Part shown: piece after piece, positions 33,201 through 41,725 of the stretch
Numbering within the stretch: position 1 is the stretch's first letter
Layout of the letters: the number at the start of each line of letters is the position of its first letter
From: Candidatus Omnitrophota bacterium
GTDB taxonomy: Bacteria; Omnitrophota; Omnitrophia; Omnitrophales; Aquincolibacteriaceae
Length of the DNA stretch: 64,000 nt
Reading direction: 5' to 3'
Assembly (NCBI GenBank): GCA_020632475.1
Contig: JACKFM010000005.1
Coordinates: 1 to 64,000 of the forward strand
Translations under genes and position numbers: made by a program
The notes under the pieces: model-generated
What the model was told of the DNA's origin: nothing
The model's input: the letters and a program-made list of their open reading frames with translations, nothing else
Databases searched by the model: none

Positions 33201-36200
33201 CCGTAATAGACTCTTTTCAAATCATCTTCCGGAATCCCAAAGGCTTCTGAAACCGACTCCAGAGTTTGATTTATCCCTTCTTCAAAGTATCGAGCCGCTT
33301 GTTTTTCATAAACCGTCATAAGCGATGCGCGGGAAGCCCGCTTTATTTTCAAAACCTCCTGGTCAGTGTCAACAGGTCCGAGAATTAAAAAAACCGTCTC
33401 GTTATAAGCAAAAGCCTCTTGTGTCTTGATTGCACCGGGGTATTGTTCATTCAGCTTCGCAATGGATTCCGTGAGCGAAATATTCCCTAACTGTTCACCT
33501 GATAATTGAATCCTTCCTGAACTATCTAGTTTCTCAATAGCAAAAGAAGAAAGTTTCAGGCGGTTTGCAGTGATAAGGCTATCGAACATGACCAGCTCGT
33601 CATTTTGGTTAAGATGAAGCATCGTTTCAACAGTATTTGCGCCCTGATTCTGCAAATAATGAATCACACTTCGTAGAAAGGCGGCAGCTTCTCCGGAGTA
33701 AACCCATTCGGGCGGAAATCCGATTTCACCGAGACTGGCAATTCCTTTCGCTCCTTCGTCGAATGCAAATTCAGCAAAAGCGATCATCCGTCCCGTTTCA
33801 TCCAAAGCGCGGATGAGTTTTCCACTGGGCTGCATCCACTGACGATCCTCATAGACCGCATCTTCCACCCACCCTAAGGCGCGGCTGATTTCGGTCATTC
33901 TGCCAACTACCGACCTTTTCAGTGTCTGGAACGTAATCTTGTCAAAATCGATCCAATCCATTTCTTGAATCGTGCGCATTTCGGTTCTGTCCAAAGAATC
34001 GAAGGTCTTATGCAGTCCCGCCACATCGGTGACGGGGCGCATTTCGGTTCTGTCCAAAGAACCGGAGGGCTTATGCCGTGCCAACGCATCGGCGTTGGTG
34101 CGCAATTCGGAGTGATCGGAATCAGCGCCGCCCGGCTCCGTTGGGGGAGTGTCGAAGCCCCCTGCCGCCCGTCTCTGTTGGTAATCATGGTTAAGAAAGG
34201 TATTTAATAGGAATTCCCTAACGGCTTTTCCACTTGAAAGGCCCACTAAAATCTCACGTTGCTCAGCTGTTATTTTATTGCCTTCAAACAGACCTTCCGC
34301 AAGTCCTTCAATAAAGTATTCATCGCTAGGGTGACGCCGGGAATGATGTATCTGACTAGGTGCGGCCATAGCCATATCGACAGCTTCATCCAGAAGCGTA
34401 TAATGGCCCTCAATATCTGCAGGAAATGATTCGATCGGAAAAATATCAGAACCATCTGTAAACGTAAAGTCGGACCATTGGTCAAGAACAATTAAATTCT
34501 CAGGGTGAGAAATAGGAATCATTCCCACGCTCATCAACTCCCCGGTTTCTTTGCCCATCGCATGAGCCATTTTTTCAATAAGCCGTTTTCTTTTTTCTCT
34601 ATCGGGTATTATTTTCTTCCAATCCTTCGCATCATAATCGTTTTCTTCTTTGAAAGTATCAATCGGAAAACTTGGATACTTCTCATAGGACGAACGGATT
34701 GAACCCGGGGCAAGTCTAAGAATATATCCTTGTTCCTGACGGCCGTTTAAGCGAAAATGAATATTTGCAAGACCTCTTACGGATATTCCATCGTCAAACC
34801 TTTTATCTAATTTTCGTTTTACACCTAAGCTATACTCTTCACGATCGGCTTCCGGCAGCTGAACTCCCCCACGCAACACTTTATAATTATAATCATAACC
34901 CCCGTCGGGATTTCCAACCCCCTTAATTTCGATCAGAAACTCCTTACCATCAATCACGACGATAATAGGTAACCCGTCTTTTAACAAAACCCCCGTGCGT
35001 CCTTCATTCAAAATGGATTCCGAACCACCCCATCCATCGCTTACCGTTTGGGCTGGCGTATACAGCATAAGAATCGAAAAAGGACTCCTGTCTTGACGGC
35101 TGCTGGTTACGAGTATTTGGTTTCCATTAAATAGACTTTTAAATTCCTCTAAATTGTCCGGCAAATTTTCCCAGTCCGTTGTTTTTGTAAATTTAGTCAT
35201 TTCAACATCCTGCACTTCAAGCGGTATAATTCCGGCATTTTTTGAACTGGTAAAAAGGGCGCCCATCGCCATAACATCGCGTTTGTTTCTAATGGAAGGT
35301 TTATCGGAGAAAATAGGCTGTAATTTCTGGTTTTCATCTCTGAGAAACCCAATAAGTACGTCGCCATTTTTTTTACCCTCGGCCATACGGCTTTGAATTT
35401 CTGCAATCGGCAATAGAGTCGAACTCCGCATTTCGGTTCTGTCCAAAGAATCGAAGGGCTTATGCAGTCCCGCCACATCGGTGACGGGGCGCATTTCGGA
35501 CTTACCGGCCGCTTCGGGTAGGGATAATGCACTGCTTCCAAGTACAGAGCTCTCTATTTGGGCTTCTCGCAGCTTTTCAACGGCAAGTAATAAGAACCTG
35601 GAAGCGCCGCCCTTTCTTTTATCTGAGGCGGGATGATTCTCTTCGATCAAATGATTTAAGTTCTCGATAAAACCACCCAAAGTCTGCGAAAGATAATGCC
35701 AATAGGCCGACGATCGCACCGGTTCGTCTCCCTGTAAAACTTCCTTTAACTTTTCGAGTTCGGCAAGAAAATGATTGATGCGCTCTTCAGCTTCCCTTTT
35801 GACCGGATATTCTTGCGGAAACTTTTTGATATTCGCAACCTGATTTCCCGCTTCAACGAGCAATGTATGGATCTGTTCTCGTCCATCACCTTTTTGGCGG
35901 GCTTTACGCACTGCGCTGTCGCTGGCAGAATAGCGATCATCCAATTCCCGCAGCTCGGGCTTTCCCGTCTGCCCCCCTTCTTGTTCATTGGCCAATTCAC
36001 TAAAATCCGGGGGCAGATTGGCCGTCCCTTCAAATTTTGCACGGGCCGCATTAAACAAGAAATAATAACGAAAAATAAGAGCTTGCACTTGTTGGGCTGT
36101 ATTCGTTGTCCGCAAAGCAGATCCATCTTCTTTCTGTTCCAAAACATCGGGACGTAATTCCATAACAGGTGGATCAAATGTGTCATTGGGATTTATCTTT

Positions 36201-39200
36201 AATCGGTTGTAATAGTTTCCAAACAATGTCCGTGCAATCGCTCTTTCCTTTTCATTTTCAATCCGGCTGGGATAAAAGACCTGATGAACGTTATCGTTAC
36301 CGTAAAAAAGCAGTGTTTGTTGGACCGGCTTTTCTTTCCGATCTTTCGTCATATACGCCGTAATTGCCTCGAGTATAAGCGGCACCGTTCCCTCAACACC
36401 TTCTTCAACCCATAAAACTTTAGGATGCCGAAGAATCCCCATCTCTTCAATTTCCGTCATTCGCGTTGAAAGCCATTGTCTAAATTTCCGATCTTTATTC
36501 TTTTCAATCTCTGAGATGAGTTGCCGTACGACCTCCCGGTTTCGCTCCGAATCATCATGCACAGATTCTGATAATTTTTCCCCGATTTTTTTAGCACGAT
36601 CAAATAAAAAACCGCCGGGATTTATTTGTGTCGAATTCATATGATAAACAGTCCCTATGGCTCCCTTTTTATTTTCACCCAATCTTTCCAATGCGTCCTT
36701 GATTGTAAAAATAGCCGCCGCACCGCGGGCAATATAAACCGGGTGATATCCCTTTGTTTCATGCTGTTTGATCAACTCCGTAAAAGAGGCCACAAGCCGC
36801 CAAATCATAAAGTGATCTTCCCACCGATCACCCCATCCTTTCGCAAACCTTCGCGCATCAAACCCATGTTGTTTTACTTCTTCAAACTGAGCATCGAATA
36901 ACCGCCGTCCTTCTCCCTTACTTTCAACCATCTGCTCAGAGACCATCTCTCTGACAACAATCTCCTTTAAATCCTTTAGATGAATAAAGCCCTTTCGGAG
37001 ATATCCATCGATAATGCTTTCCTTGGCTTCATAATAGCGATTAAGCGGCTCATTCCTTGCGATATCAGGAATCAATTTTTCTAAATTACCGCGTAATGCT
37101 ACCGTGTAGTAAAAATCTTTATCCGCAGGATTTGCTTTGTATTTTTTGACATATAAGTCCCGCCGGACCAAAGCCACGTCATCCGGATGCAGCCCCCGAT
37201 CTAAAAGACTACGTTTCACCCTTGCCAAATGGGTGTCGACTAAAGCCTTATCTTTTGATGCGCTTACTTTAGTTGAGAAATATCCCGCGATTTTGTATTC
37301 AAACTCAGTTTCAGCGATCGATTCAGCAATTCGCAACAATTCAAGCGGGCTAAGCCGTTTGGAGCTGGCGGCTTTTCCCCCTTGAAACAGATTTTCCCGA
37401 AGCTCGGATTTTTCCGCCTGTCCGTCAGGCAAACCTGATAAAGGCTGTTGGCCAGAGTCGAGTTTAGCCCGTCCTTCTAGAGGGCTGCCCCTTTTGTTTT
37501 TCATTTTCAAATTATTCAACGCCGGAATAAGATCAACACCAACGCGCAATTCGGGTTTGTCTAAAAGAGCCGCTTCGGGGCCTGTCAAGATGGCCGGGGT
37601 GGTTTGGGGCGCGAGAAGTTTTAAGATGTTCGCATCGGTAAGTTGACCGGGTTCGTGCAGCCCGCGAAGACCGTTCAGAAAACGGTCAACATGGGCCTGC
37701 CATTTTTTAATCAGCTCGACAGTCTCCGCCGAAGCTTGTCGGGAGTTTTTTCCCAGAACCTCATCAAGATAACGCGTCATACTTCCCGCTTTTGTAATCC
37801 TTTCCGTATCGGCCAGGTCACGGATAATTTGGTCACGCCATTGCTTCAGCATGAATCTTGAAGCATCATTCGTATCTCGAACTCCACTTTGCGAAATACC
37901 TTTCACAAGATACGCTTCACGAATAAGTCTGTCCCTCGTTCCCCGTAAAAACGCCGCGTGCAGATCAACCTTGCCGTCCTCGACTTTGAGATAATCCGCC
38001 CAGCTCACTTCCCCGTTCATATGCGCCCGGTAATTCGTTTTGTCCGGAATGTTTTTGATTGCGGGCATCATCAGCACATAAGAAATGCCTTTGGCTTTGA
38101 GTTCGTACGTCAGACCTTCGGCATGGAAACCTCCTGCCACAAGCACCGCGCTTTTTGTTTTGTTCTTTTCAAGCAATGCCCGCATGTTTTTAATGAGGGC
38201 CCGGTCGCGTTTTTCCGAGTTAGTATAAAAATCAAGGTGCGGCTGCATTCTTTCTAAGAGCTTTGCGATATCGGATCGCCGGTCAATGCCATCCTCGGCC
38301 ATATCCAATGTCTCCATGCGGGTCATCACAGCTTTGAGCTTTGCCCAGTCGCTGCGGCCCAGTTCAAGTTTGGCTAGGTGTTTCACCAGCCCGAGGACTT
38401 CACTACGCCGGTCAAGGTTGCGTTCTTCGTCATTTTGAAAGAGACTTTCTTTGACTTTCCGGGCATAAGTTTCGAAATCATCAAAAAGCTGAGTCCCTTC
38501 GATATCGCGCAAGCGTTTTTGATTACCCACCTGATCTCGAAGCTGCTTTGAAGCCTTCACACGGATTTTATATTTAAAGACAAGCCCTTTTAAAAAAAGC
38601 GCAAAGGCCTGGGGTGTAATCTGTGAGGTCTGAAACGACTGAAACTCACGGTTAAGCTCAGCCTCTTCGGCTCTAACCTCTTCAGAAGGGTCCATTTCTG
38701 TTAAGGCATGCCGGACAGTATCGGCAATCTCTTCGACTTCGGTTTCAATGGATGGCTCCGAAGCTTTGGCTCGCCCGGCCTCTTCAACCAAAAGCGCAAG
38801 TTGTGAGCCCTGCTTCGGCGCCTTTACGGCCGCAAGCTTTTGAAGAACACTCATGAGATCAGAGTCGTTATCGCCGAAGGACTGAAGCGCCCTGTCGATT
38901 GCGAGAAGTTCTTTGGAATAGATTTCTGTTTTTTCTGTTTCAATCTCTTGGGATAATTGATTCAAACGCGGTTCAATCTCTTTTTCTTTGTTTGCAGCAG
39001 CAAGAAAGAAACGCAGGCCTTGTTTATAAAGTTCCCAGTCTTCAATGCCATGGTAGACTGCCGGAGAATCACTAAAGATCGCCGCAGCCGTTCCCCCCGA
39101 GACTTCGCCACAGTCAAAGTAATCTGAGAAAACTTTTTTGAGAACGTCCTTATCGGGAAAGCTTTTAAAAATTCCTGCATCCAGGTCCGAGGCCGCACCT

Positions 39201-39526
39201 TCAAGGCCGACGAGCCGGACACCGTAAGCGGACTGGGTATGCTCGATCAATTTTTGAATACTGCGCTGTGCATCAGGGATCGCATGTGCATCCTGAATAA
39301 TAAAAAGGGTCTCCCCATTCCGGTCCGGGCCTTCGAACTTTTCTTTGATCCTGCCGATCGCCTCAGGGACTGTAACGTCAAACAGGGAAAAGGGATTTTC
39401 AAAAGACAAAGAACTCGCGCCGGAAGATGTTTCGGGCAGGCCGTAAGCGGTATTGGCCTGCAAACACATCGTGACCGTGATCATGCTGGCAATGACTTTT
39501 TTTAGAAATTTAGAAATGAACTTCAT
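30278..39526 (-). CDS. Giant secreted protein with Tiki/EreA-like N-terminus and kinase-like domain (3082 aa)
   Basis: The ATG has a GGAG site 4 bases upstream. Residues 1-29 are a signal peptide. Residues about 50-500 share IQDAH (His81), LEG (109) and GGFH (His468) with the neighbouring 4660-residue giant, an N-terminal module like Tiki/TraB/EreA/ChaN proteins. Next come an unrecognised domain (about 715-1185), a helical segment (about 1194-1340), a domain with weak SelO-like phrases (about 1370-1800), a possible GNAT-like segment (about 1855-1990), a winged-helix-like segment (about 2367-2460) and a Hanks-kinase-like domain (about 2480-2690). The last has the catalytic-loop sequence HRDVVPLNL near 2628 and LIDLDD in place of the DFG strand. 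Most of these segments are bordered by K/R/H-x-E-[L/M]-R motifs (residues 657, 706, 1189, 1342, 1363, 1805, 1847, 2298-2366 and 2779); the protein ends near KAEIR (3075). Function unknown. Confidence 0.8.
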   Translation of the reverse strand: MKFISKFLKKVIASMITVTMCLQANTAYGLPETSSGASSLSFENPFSLFDVTVPEAIGRIKEKFEGPDRNGETLFIIQDAHAIPDAQRSIQKLIEHTQSAYGVRLVGLEGAASDLDAGIFKSFPDKDVLKKVFSDYFDCGEVSGGTAAAIFSDSPAVYHGIEDWELYKQGLRFFLAAANKEKEIEPRLNQLSQEIETEKTEIYSKELLAIDRALQSFGDNDSDLMSVLQKLAAVKAPKQGSQLALLVEEAGRAKASEPSIETEVEEIADTVRHALTEMDPSEEVRAEEAELNREFQSFQTSQITPQAFALFLKGLVFKYKIRVKASKQLRDQVGNQKRLRDIEGTQLFDDFETYARKVKESLFQNDEERNLDRRSEVLGLVKHLAKLELGRSDWAKLKAVMTRMETLDMAEDGIDRRSDIAKLLERMQPHLDFYTNSEKRDRALIKNMRALLEKNKTKSAVLVAGGFHAEGLTYELKAKGISYVLMMPAIKNIPDKTNYRAHMNGEVSWADYLKVEDGKVDLHAAFLRGTRDRLIREAYLVKGISQSGVRDTNDASRFMLKQWRDQIIRDLADTERITKAGSMTRYLDEVLGKNSRQASAETVELIKKWQAHVDRFLNGLRGLHEPGQLTDANILKLLAPQTTPAILTGPEAALLDKPELRVGVDLIPALNNLKMKNKRGSPLEGRAKLDSGQQPLSGLPDGQAEKSELRENLFQGGKAASSKRLSPLELLRIAESIAETEFEYKIAGYFSTKVSASKDKALVDTHLARVKRSLLDRGLHPDDVALVRRDLYVKKYKANPADKDFYYTVALRGNLEKLIPDIARNEPLNRYYEAKESIIDGYLRKGFIHLKDLKEIVVREMVSEQMVESKGEGRRLFDAQFEEVKQHGFDARRFAKGWGDRWEDHFMIWRLVASFTELIKQHETKGYHPVYIARGAAAIFTIKDALERLGENKKGAIGTVYHMNSTQINPGGFLFDRAKKIGEKLSESVHDDSERNREVVRQLISEIEKNKDRKFRQWLSTRMTEIEEMGILRHPKVLWVEEGVEGTVPLILEAITAYMTKDRKEKPVQQTLLFYGNDNVHQVFYPSRIENEKERAIARTLFGNYYNRLKINPNDTFDPPVMELRPDVLEQKEDGSALRTTNTAQQVQALIFRYYFLFNAARAKFEGTANLPPDFSELANEQEGGQTGKPELRELDDRYSASDSAVRKARQKGDGREQIHTLLVEAGNQVANIKKFPQEYPVKREAEERINHFLAELEKLKEVLQGDEPVRSSAYWHYLSQTLGGFIENLNHLIEENHPASDKRKGGASRFLLLAVEKLREAQIESSVLGSSALSLPEAAGKSEMRPVTDVAGLHKPFDSLDRTEMRSSTLLPIAEIQSRMAEGKKNGDVLIGFLRDENQKLQPIFSDKPSIRNKRDVMAMGALFTSSKNAGIIPLEVQDVEMTKFTKTTDWENLPDNLEEFKSLFNGNQILVTSSRQDRSPFSILMLYTPAQTVSDGWGGSESILNEGRTGVLLKDGLPIIVVIDGKEFLIEIKGVGNPDGGYDYNYKVLRGGVQLPEADREEYSLGVKRKLDKRFDDGISVRGLANIHFRLNGRQEQGYILRLAPGSIRSSYEKYPSFPIDTFKEENDYDAKDWKKIIPDREKRKRLIEKMAHAMGKETGELMSVGMIPISHPENLIVLDQWSDFTFTDGSDIFPIESFPADIEGHYTLLDEAVDMAMAAPSQIHHSRRHPSDEYFIEGLAEGLFEGNKITAEQREILVGLSSGKAVREFLLNTFLNHDYQQRRAAGGFDTPPTEPGGADSDHSELRTNADALARHKPSGSLDRTEMRPVTDVAGLHKTFDSLDRTEMRTIQEMDWIDFDKITFQTLKRSVVGRMTEISRALGWVEDAVYEDRQWMQPSGKLIRALDETGRMIAFAEFAFDEGAKGIASLGEIGFPPEWVYSGEAAAFLRSVIHYLQNQGANTVETMLHLNQNDELVMFDSLITANRLKLSSFAIEKLDSSGRIQLSGEQLGNISLTESIAKLNEQYPGAIKTQEAFAYNETVFLILGPVDTDQEVLKIKRASRASLMTVYEKQAARYFEEGINQTLESVSEAFGIPEDDLKRVYYGTFTENSLNQLKQSYLRLLVLMLFYQEIFNENRDWMGFSAIEFTRESFESMNRNLMQDSNLSELAFAFDEVARLRGEAAAISDEISEFAANHSGKETFKEKVVQAMQVWTDEDPSLGDENTILQMPAPSELHHRLDQLGREVLAVEEKLYASTLELLDISKRQLAAGGEEKGNSPPGGQGKPDSDEQPPADRTEMRPVTDVTGLHKSFDSLDRTEMRPVTDVTGLHKSFDSLDRTEMRPVTDVTGLHKPFGSLDRTEMRTEATSAIAKLFALIANSDQPLKLAMIEFESDMDRRTVSRGVAYLRALRLIHYYPEFQGNAYALSASSKGHIDNIIELLNRLEKEVPASQEIRNIFPQVQEVSSPVSLPESKGSITVDVADSQFNQAYEAFERARALMREGYEVTLKNGERSYRLLRSFDRQPVFLVRIDWPDQGPQLRVIKAVEDYHQDDLRRNKELLMRMSADQDTPFVKFYHIDDEKGIVEMEMIQGEMLYELTLMQRLEGILTLIKSLSETYQKHGVFHRDVVPLNLRFLLRTRPVLIDLDDVAVPDPNIPPMEDLKTPVKYSDIALLGDLIFESYQAEIDEHVHAQADMTMLENLKNFDDRDVSDGTPVNIESYQTNIQPVDLTGVPEAVQKVILKARLSDETHYESFDEMAREFEAALRRSYPRYFRPELRTGIETVGASENISMDRTLTAVLEQTEDPEAAAFVRSEIARVGIDQFIEEFTAAFEAKVAAKLAAAQELGKIDEETAQKVQAFVNDLMQFLRESGLFGKQLMLAVHLLDGDNDVTVQGLVDALLQDDVLAHTERVIFSGRTQAIEDEQSRMREAHLAFTTRNDLDRIRAAQLYNQHVLPSIQKFAGGGTTNALLVQVGINAQETESWNPVYEIGESALQVVSALLIAGGLDSPEGMQASEIETRLAELLKSLPGNATELLEYHVRPDANGHLQISVNFKRSLFAGFIADYQAKAEIRKAA
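32427..32633 (-). repeat. 63-bp in-frame tandem repeat, 3.3 copies
   Basis: Three complete 63-base units (starting 32427, 32490, 32553) and a partial fourth, encoding a 21-residue unit that begins RTEMRPVTDVTGLHK and ends SFDSLD. Each unit holds a hairpin, CCCGTCAC-CGAT-GTGACGGG on the coding strand. The array is a linker before a winged-helix-like segment. Confidence 0.95.
33975..34114 (-). repeat. Second 63-bp repeat locus, with a diverged copy
   Basis: One good unit (33975-34037) and one diverged unit (34038-34100), followed by the next unit's first bases, which encode HSELR. The diverged unit replaces the hairpin arms with CCAACGC and GCGTTGG but keeps the CGAT loop and full pairing. The locus separates two domains of the 3082-residue protein. 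Confidence 0.9.
35427..35503 (-). repeat. Third 63-bp repeat locus, single copy
   Basis: One complete unit (35427-35489) plus the start of a second (KSEMR). The right stem arm reads GTGGCGGG on the coding strand, which keeps pairing with CCCGTCAC through a U-G wobble in the mRNA. Confidence 0.9.
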
Positions 39527-39592
39527 TTTTCTCCGGGCACAAAATCCCCTCTAGGCAATCCACAAAATCTGCAGACTCCGTTCCTATATAAA

Positions 39593-39621
39593 AGAATACT
39601 CCACGACCTAATATAAGTCAA
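39593..39621 (-). promoter_or_regulatory. Candidate sigma-70 promoter of the 3082-aa gene
   Basis: Minus-strand TTGACT (39621-39616), a 17-base spacer and TATTCT (39598-39593), five and four matches to the consensus hexamers. It would give a leader of about 60 bases before the ATG at 39526. It lies between dinB and the giant gene, so the giant can be expressed independently. Confidence 0.45.
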
Positions 39622-39653
39622 AAAATAGCAACTTTTATCAAAAACGGTCACAT

Positions 39654-40760
39654 CTAGAAGAGTTCCCACTGGGGCGAGGGTTTGGATTGGAATTCGGCGA
39701 GGTATTTAAGGCCCGAGACCCCTACCCCTAAAAGGCGGATAGGTTTTTTGCCGGCCTCGGTTTTTTGATCTAAAAGCGTGCAGGCAATTTGGTGTATTTC
39801 CTGCCAGTTTCCGGGAATGTTTTTAATCGTTTGCGAACGGGTAATCAACTCAAAATCATAGTATTTTACTTTCAGGACAATCGTCTTACCCGATTTTCCC
39901 TGGCTGCTGAGGTCATAGAAAACTTCCTGTGCCAATTCTTTGAGTTTTTCTTTCAGCCATTGTACGTTGACGATATCCTTGGCAAACGTTTCTTCACTGC
40001 TGGACTGCTTGGCTTCATAGTCGGGCTCAACTTCACGTTCATCAATGCCCAACGCACGGCGATAAAGAAACACACCTGTTTTTCCAAATTTCTCAGCCAA
40101 AAAATTCTTGGGCGTTCCCGTAATGTCTCCGCACGTGCGCAAATTCATTTGCTGCAACCGGGCTTCGGTTACCGGCCCTACACCCGGAATTTTGCGCACC
40201 GGCAGATCTTTTAAAAAATCCTCGATTTTTTCCGGCTCTATCACAGTCAATCCGTTGGGTTTATTCATGTCCGAAGCAATTTTGGCCAAAAACATATTGG
40301 GGGCCACACCGGCTGAAGCGGTTAGTTTAGTGCGTGCAAAAATAGCCTGTTTAATGAGTTCGGCAATCATGCGCGGGTCGTCAATACCAAAACGGTACTC
40401 GGTCACATCCAGATAGGCCTCATCCAGTGAAACCTGTTCAACCAAATTCGTATGCTGATGAAAAATAGCCATGACCATTTCAGAGATTTCGCGGTAGCGG
40501 TCAATCCGCGGACGTACAAAAATGGCATGGGGACAAAGTTTTCTGGCATGGGCCGCAGGCATGGCGGATTTGATGCCAAACTTACGCGCTTCGTATGAGG
40601 CCGTGCTGACTACTCCCCGGCCCTGAGGATTACCTCCGACCACAAGTTCTTTACCGCGGTATTCGGGGTGGTCCAGCTGTTCAATCGCTGCAAAAAAAGC
40701 ATCCATATCAATATGAATGATTTTACGCGGCCATTTTTGAGCGGATTTTTTGGATTTCAT
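39654..40760 (-). CDS. dinB: DNA polymerase IV (Y-family translesion polymerase)
   Basis: A 368-residue Y-family DNA polymerase that copies past damaged bases and misaligned ends. The three signature blocks are present: HIDMDAFFAAIEQLD at the N-terminus with the first catalytic Asp, SLDEAYLDVT with the catalytic Asp-Glu pair, and SAGVAPNMFLAKIASDMNKP for the fingers and palm. A helix-hairpin-helix thumb phrase (KIPGVGPVTEARLQQM) and the little-finger domain follow. The length is normal for DinB. The C-terminus, SKPSPQWELF, resembles the short beta-clamp-binding tail found in many DinB proteins. It stands alone between the HtrA-like gene and the 3082-residue giant gene and has no obvious ribosome site. 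No LexA box was recognised. Confidence 0.95.
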   Translation of the reverse strand: MKSKKSAQKWPRKIIHIDMDAFFAAIEQLDHPEYRGKELVVGGNPQGRGVVSTASYEARKFGIKSAMPAAHARKLCPHAIFVRPRIDRYREISEMVMAIFHQHTNLVEQVSLDEAYLDVTEYRFGIDDPRMIAELIKQAIFARTKLTASAGVAPNMFLAKIASDMNKPNGLTVIEPEKIEDFLKDLPVRKIPGVGPVTEARLQQMNLRTCGDITGTPKNFLAEKFGKTGVFLYRRALGIDEREVEPDYEAKQSSSEETFAKDIVNVQWLKEKLKELAQEVFYDLSSQGKSGKTIVLKVKYYDFELITRSQTIKNIPGNWQEIHQIACTLLDQKTEAGKKPIRLLGVGVSGLKYLAEFQSKPSPQWELF

Positions 40761-40818
40761 TAAGGAATAGACTAGCCGCGGAGACTTAAGAAATCAATAT
40801 TGAATCGTGCCGGTAGCT

Positions 40819-40921
40819 TTAAGTTATAAGTCATAAGTTTTAAGATACGGTTGACTCAAAAGCATTTGTTCAACTGACCACTTATAACTTATCGCTTAAG
40901 ATTTAGAACTTATCACTTTAA
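40819..40921. repeat. TAA-bearing heptanucleotide array at the 3' end of the HtrA-like gene
   Basis: Two runs of 7-base units. Heptads at 40819-40860 read TTAAGTT, ATAAGTC, ATAAGTT, TTAAGAT and so on. Heptads at 40873-40921 read ACTGACC, ACTTATA, ACTTATC, GCTTAAG, ATTTAGA, ACTTATC, ACTTTAA. The last unit contains the HtrA-like gene's stop codon. On the coding strand TAA recurs every 7 bases (five times). Confidence 0.85.
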
Positions 40922-41670
40922 GTGGTCTGTTTTTGAACGTAGGCGGCGACCATTTGAATGATCTGATTGGAAGGAATCGCAAAAGTTTTGTTGCTGCGCA
41001 CAGCAGGTCCGGCGCTTATAATGCCGATCACCTCGCCTTCGGCATTAAAAATCGGGCTGCCGCTGTCTCCCTGGTAGAGATCAAAATTAATCTGAATAAG
41101 CCCCACGATTTTCTTGCCTTTAAGCGCTTTATTGCCGCGGCTTCGCCCAAGGCCGCTGACTTTACCCTGACTAATTGTGCCGTGCAAAAGCTGTGAGGAT
41201 CCCACCGAATAAACCCGGCTTCTGAGCTTGACCAGATTCGAATTGGCTAACCGGACATACCTTAGCGGGGTCCTGGGTTCAATGCCAAGGATGGCCAGAT
41301 CCTGTTCGCTGTTCAGTTCAAGAATTTTTGCTTCATATTTCTGACCGTTCAAGAGCGTTACGGTCACGCGTGCCGCCTGTTTCACCGTGTGCGCATTGGC
41401 CACAATCAAACCGACGGGATCCACAATCACCCCCGCCCCTGTGCGGGTATATTTCACCGGCTGCAGGGCCTGAGGAACAAGAATTCTTCCCGTATTTTTG
41501 TCCAGAACGGGTTTTGATTTTTCGCCGTAAATCACTGCATTTTCGGAAAGGATCGAAACAATGGCTTCCTGTGACTGCATCAGGGTATTGAGGATGGAGA
41601 CTTCAGCAGTCGCTTCAGACGGACCGGCGATGAGACCATAAGCTAAAAAAAGAATGAGGGTTTTTTTCAT
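40918..41670 (-). CDS. HtrA/DegP-like exported serine protease without PDZ
   Basis: A 250-residue trypsin-fold protease. Residues 1-22 are a signal peptide, so it acts in the periplasm. The catalytic triad is visible: His94 (ANAHTV), Asp124 (EQDLAIL) and Ser203 in QGDSGSPIF. The downstream phrase FAIPSNQI is also typical of the HtrA family. No PDZ domain follows, unlike DegP or DegS, so it is a short protease-only form. The gene lies just after the metzincin-TPR gene, separated by a palindromic hairpin, and its stop codon falls in a heptanucleotide array. Together with the S41 protease and metzincin upstream it forms a cluster of exported proteases next to the giant secreted proteins, which are possible but unproven substrates. 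Confidence 0.9.
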   Translation of the reverse strand: MKKTLILFLAYGLIAGPSEATAEVSILNTLMQSQEAIVSILSENAVIYGEKSKPVLDKNTGRILVPQALQPVKYTRTGAGVIVDPVGLIVANAHTVKQAARVTVTLLNGQKYEAKILELNSEQDLAILGIEPRTPLRYVRLANSNLVKLRSRVYSVGSSQLLHGTISQGKVSGLGRSRGNKALKGKKIVGLIQINFDLYQGDSGSPIFNAEGEVIGIISAGPAVRSNKTFAIPSNQIIQMVAAYVQKQTT

Positions 41671-41681
41671 CGTGAGTGAAT

Positions 41682-41717
41682 GGTACCGGGTACAATCAGC
41701 ACAGTGTACCCGGTACC
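41682..41717. repeat. Perfect 13-bp inverted repeat between protease genes
   Basis: GGTACCGGGTACA and TGTACCCGGTACC form a perfect stem with a 10-base loop. No U-tract follows on the minus strand, so it is more likely a dispersed palindromic repeat or an mRNA stabiliser than an intrinsic terminator. Confidence 0.85.
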
Positions 41718-41725
41718 GTTCCGAG

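Noticed and set aside
41682..41717. Intrinsic terminator after the metzincin-TPR gene
   Set aside because: The stem is strong but no U-tract follows on the transcribed strand, so I list it as a palindromic repeat.
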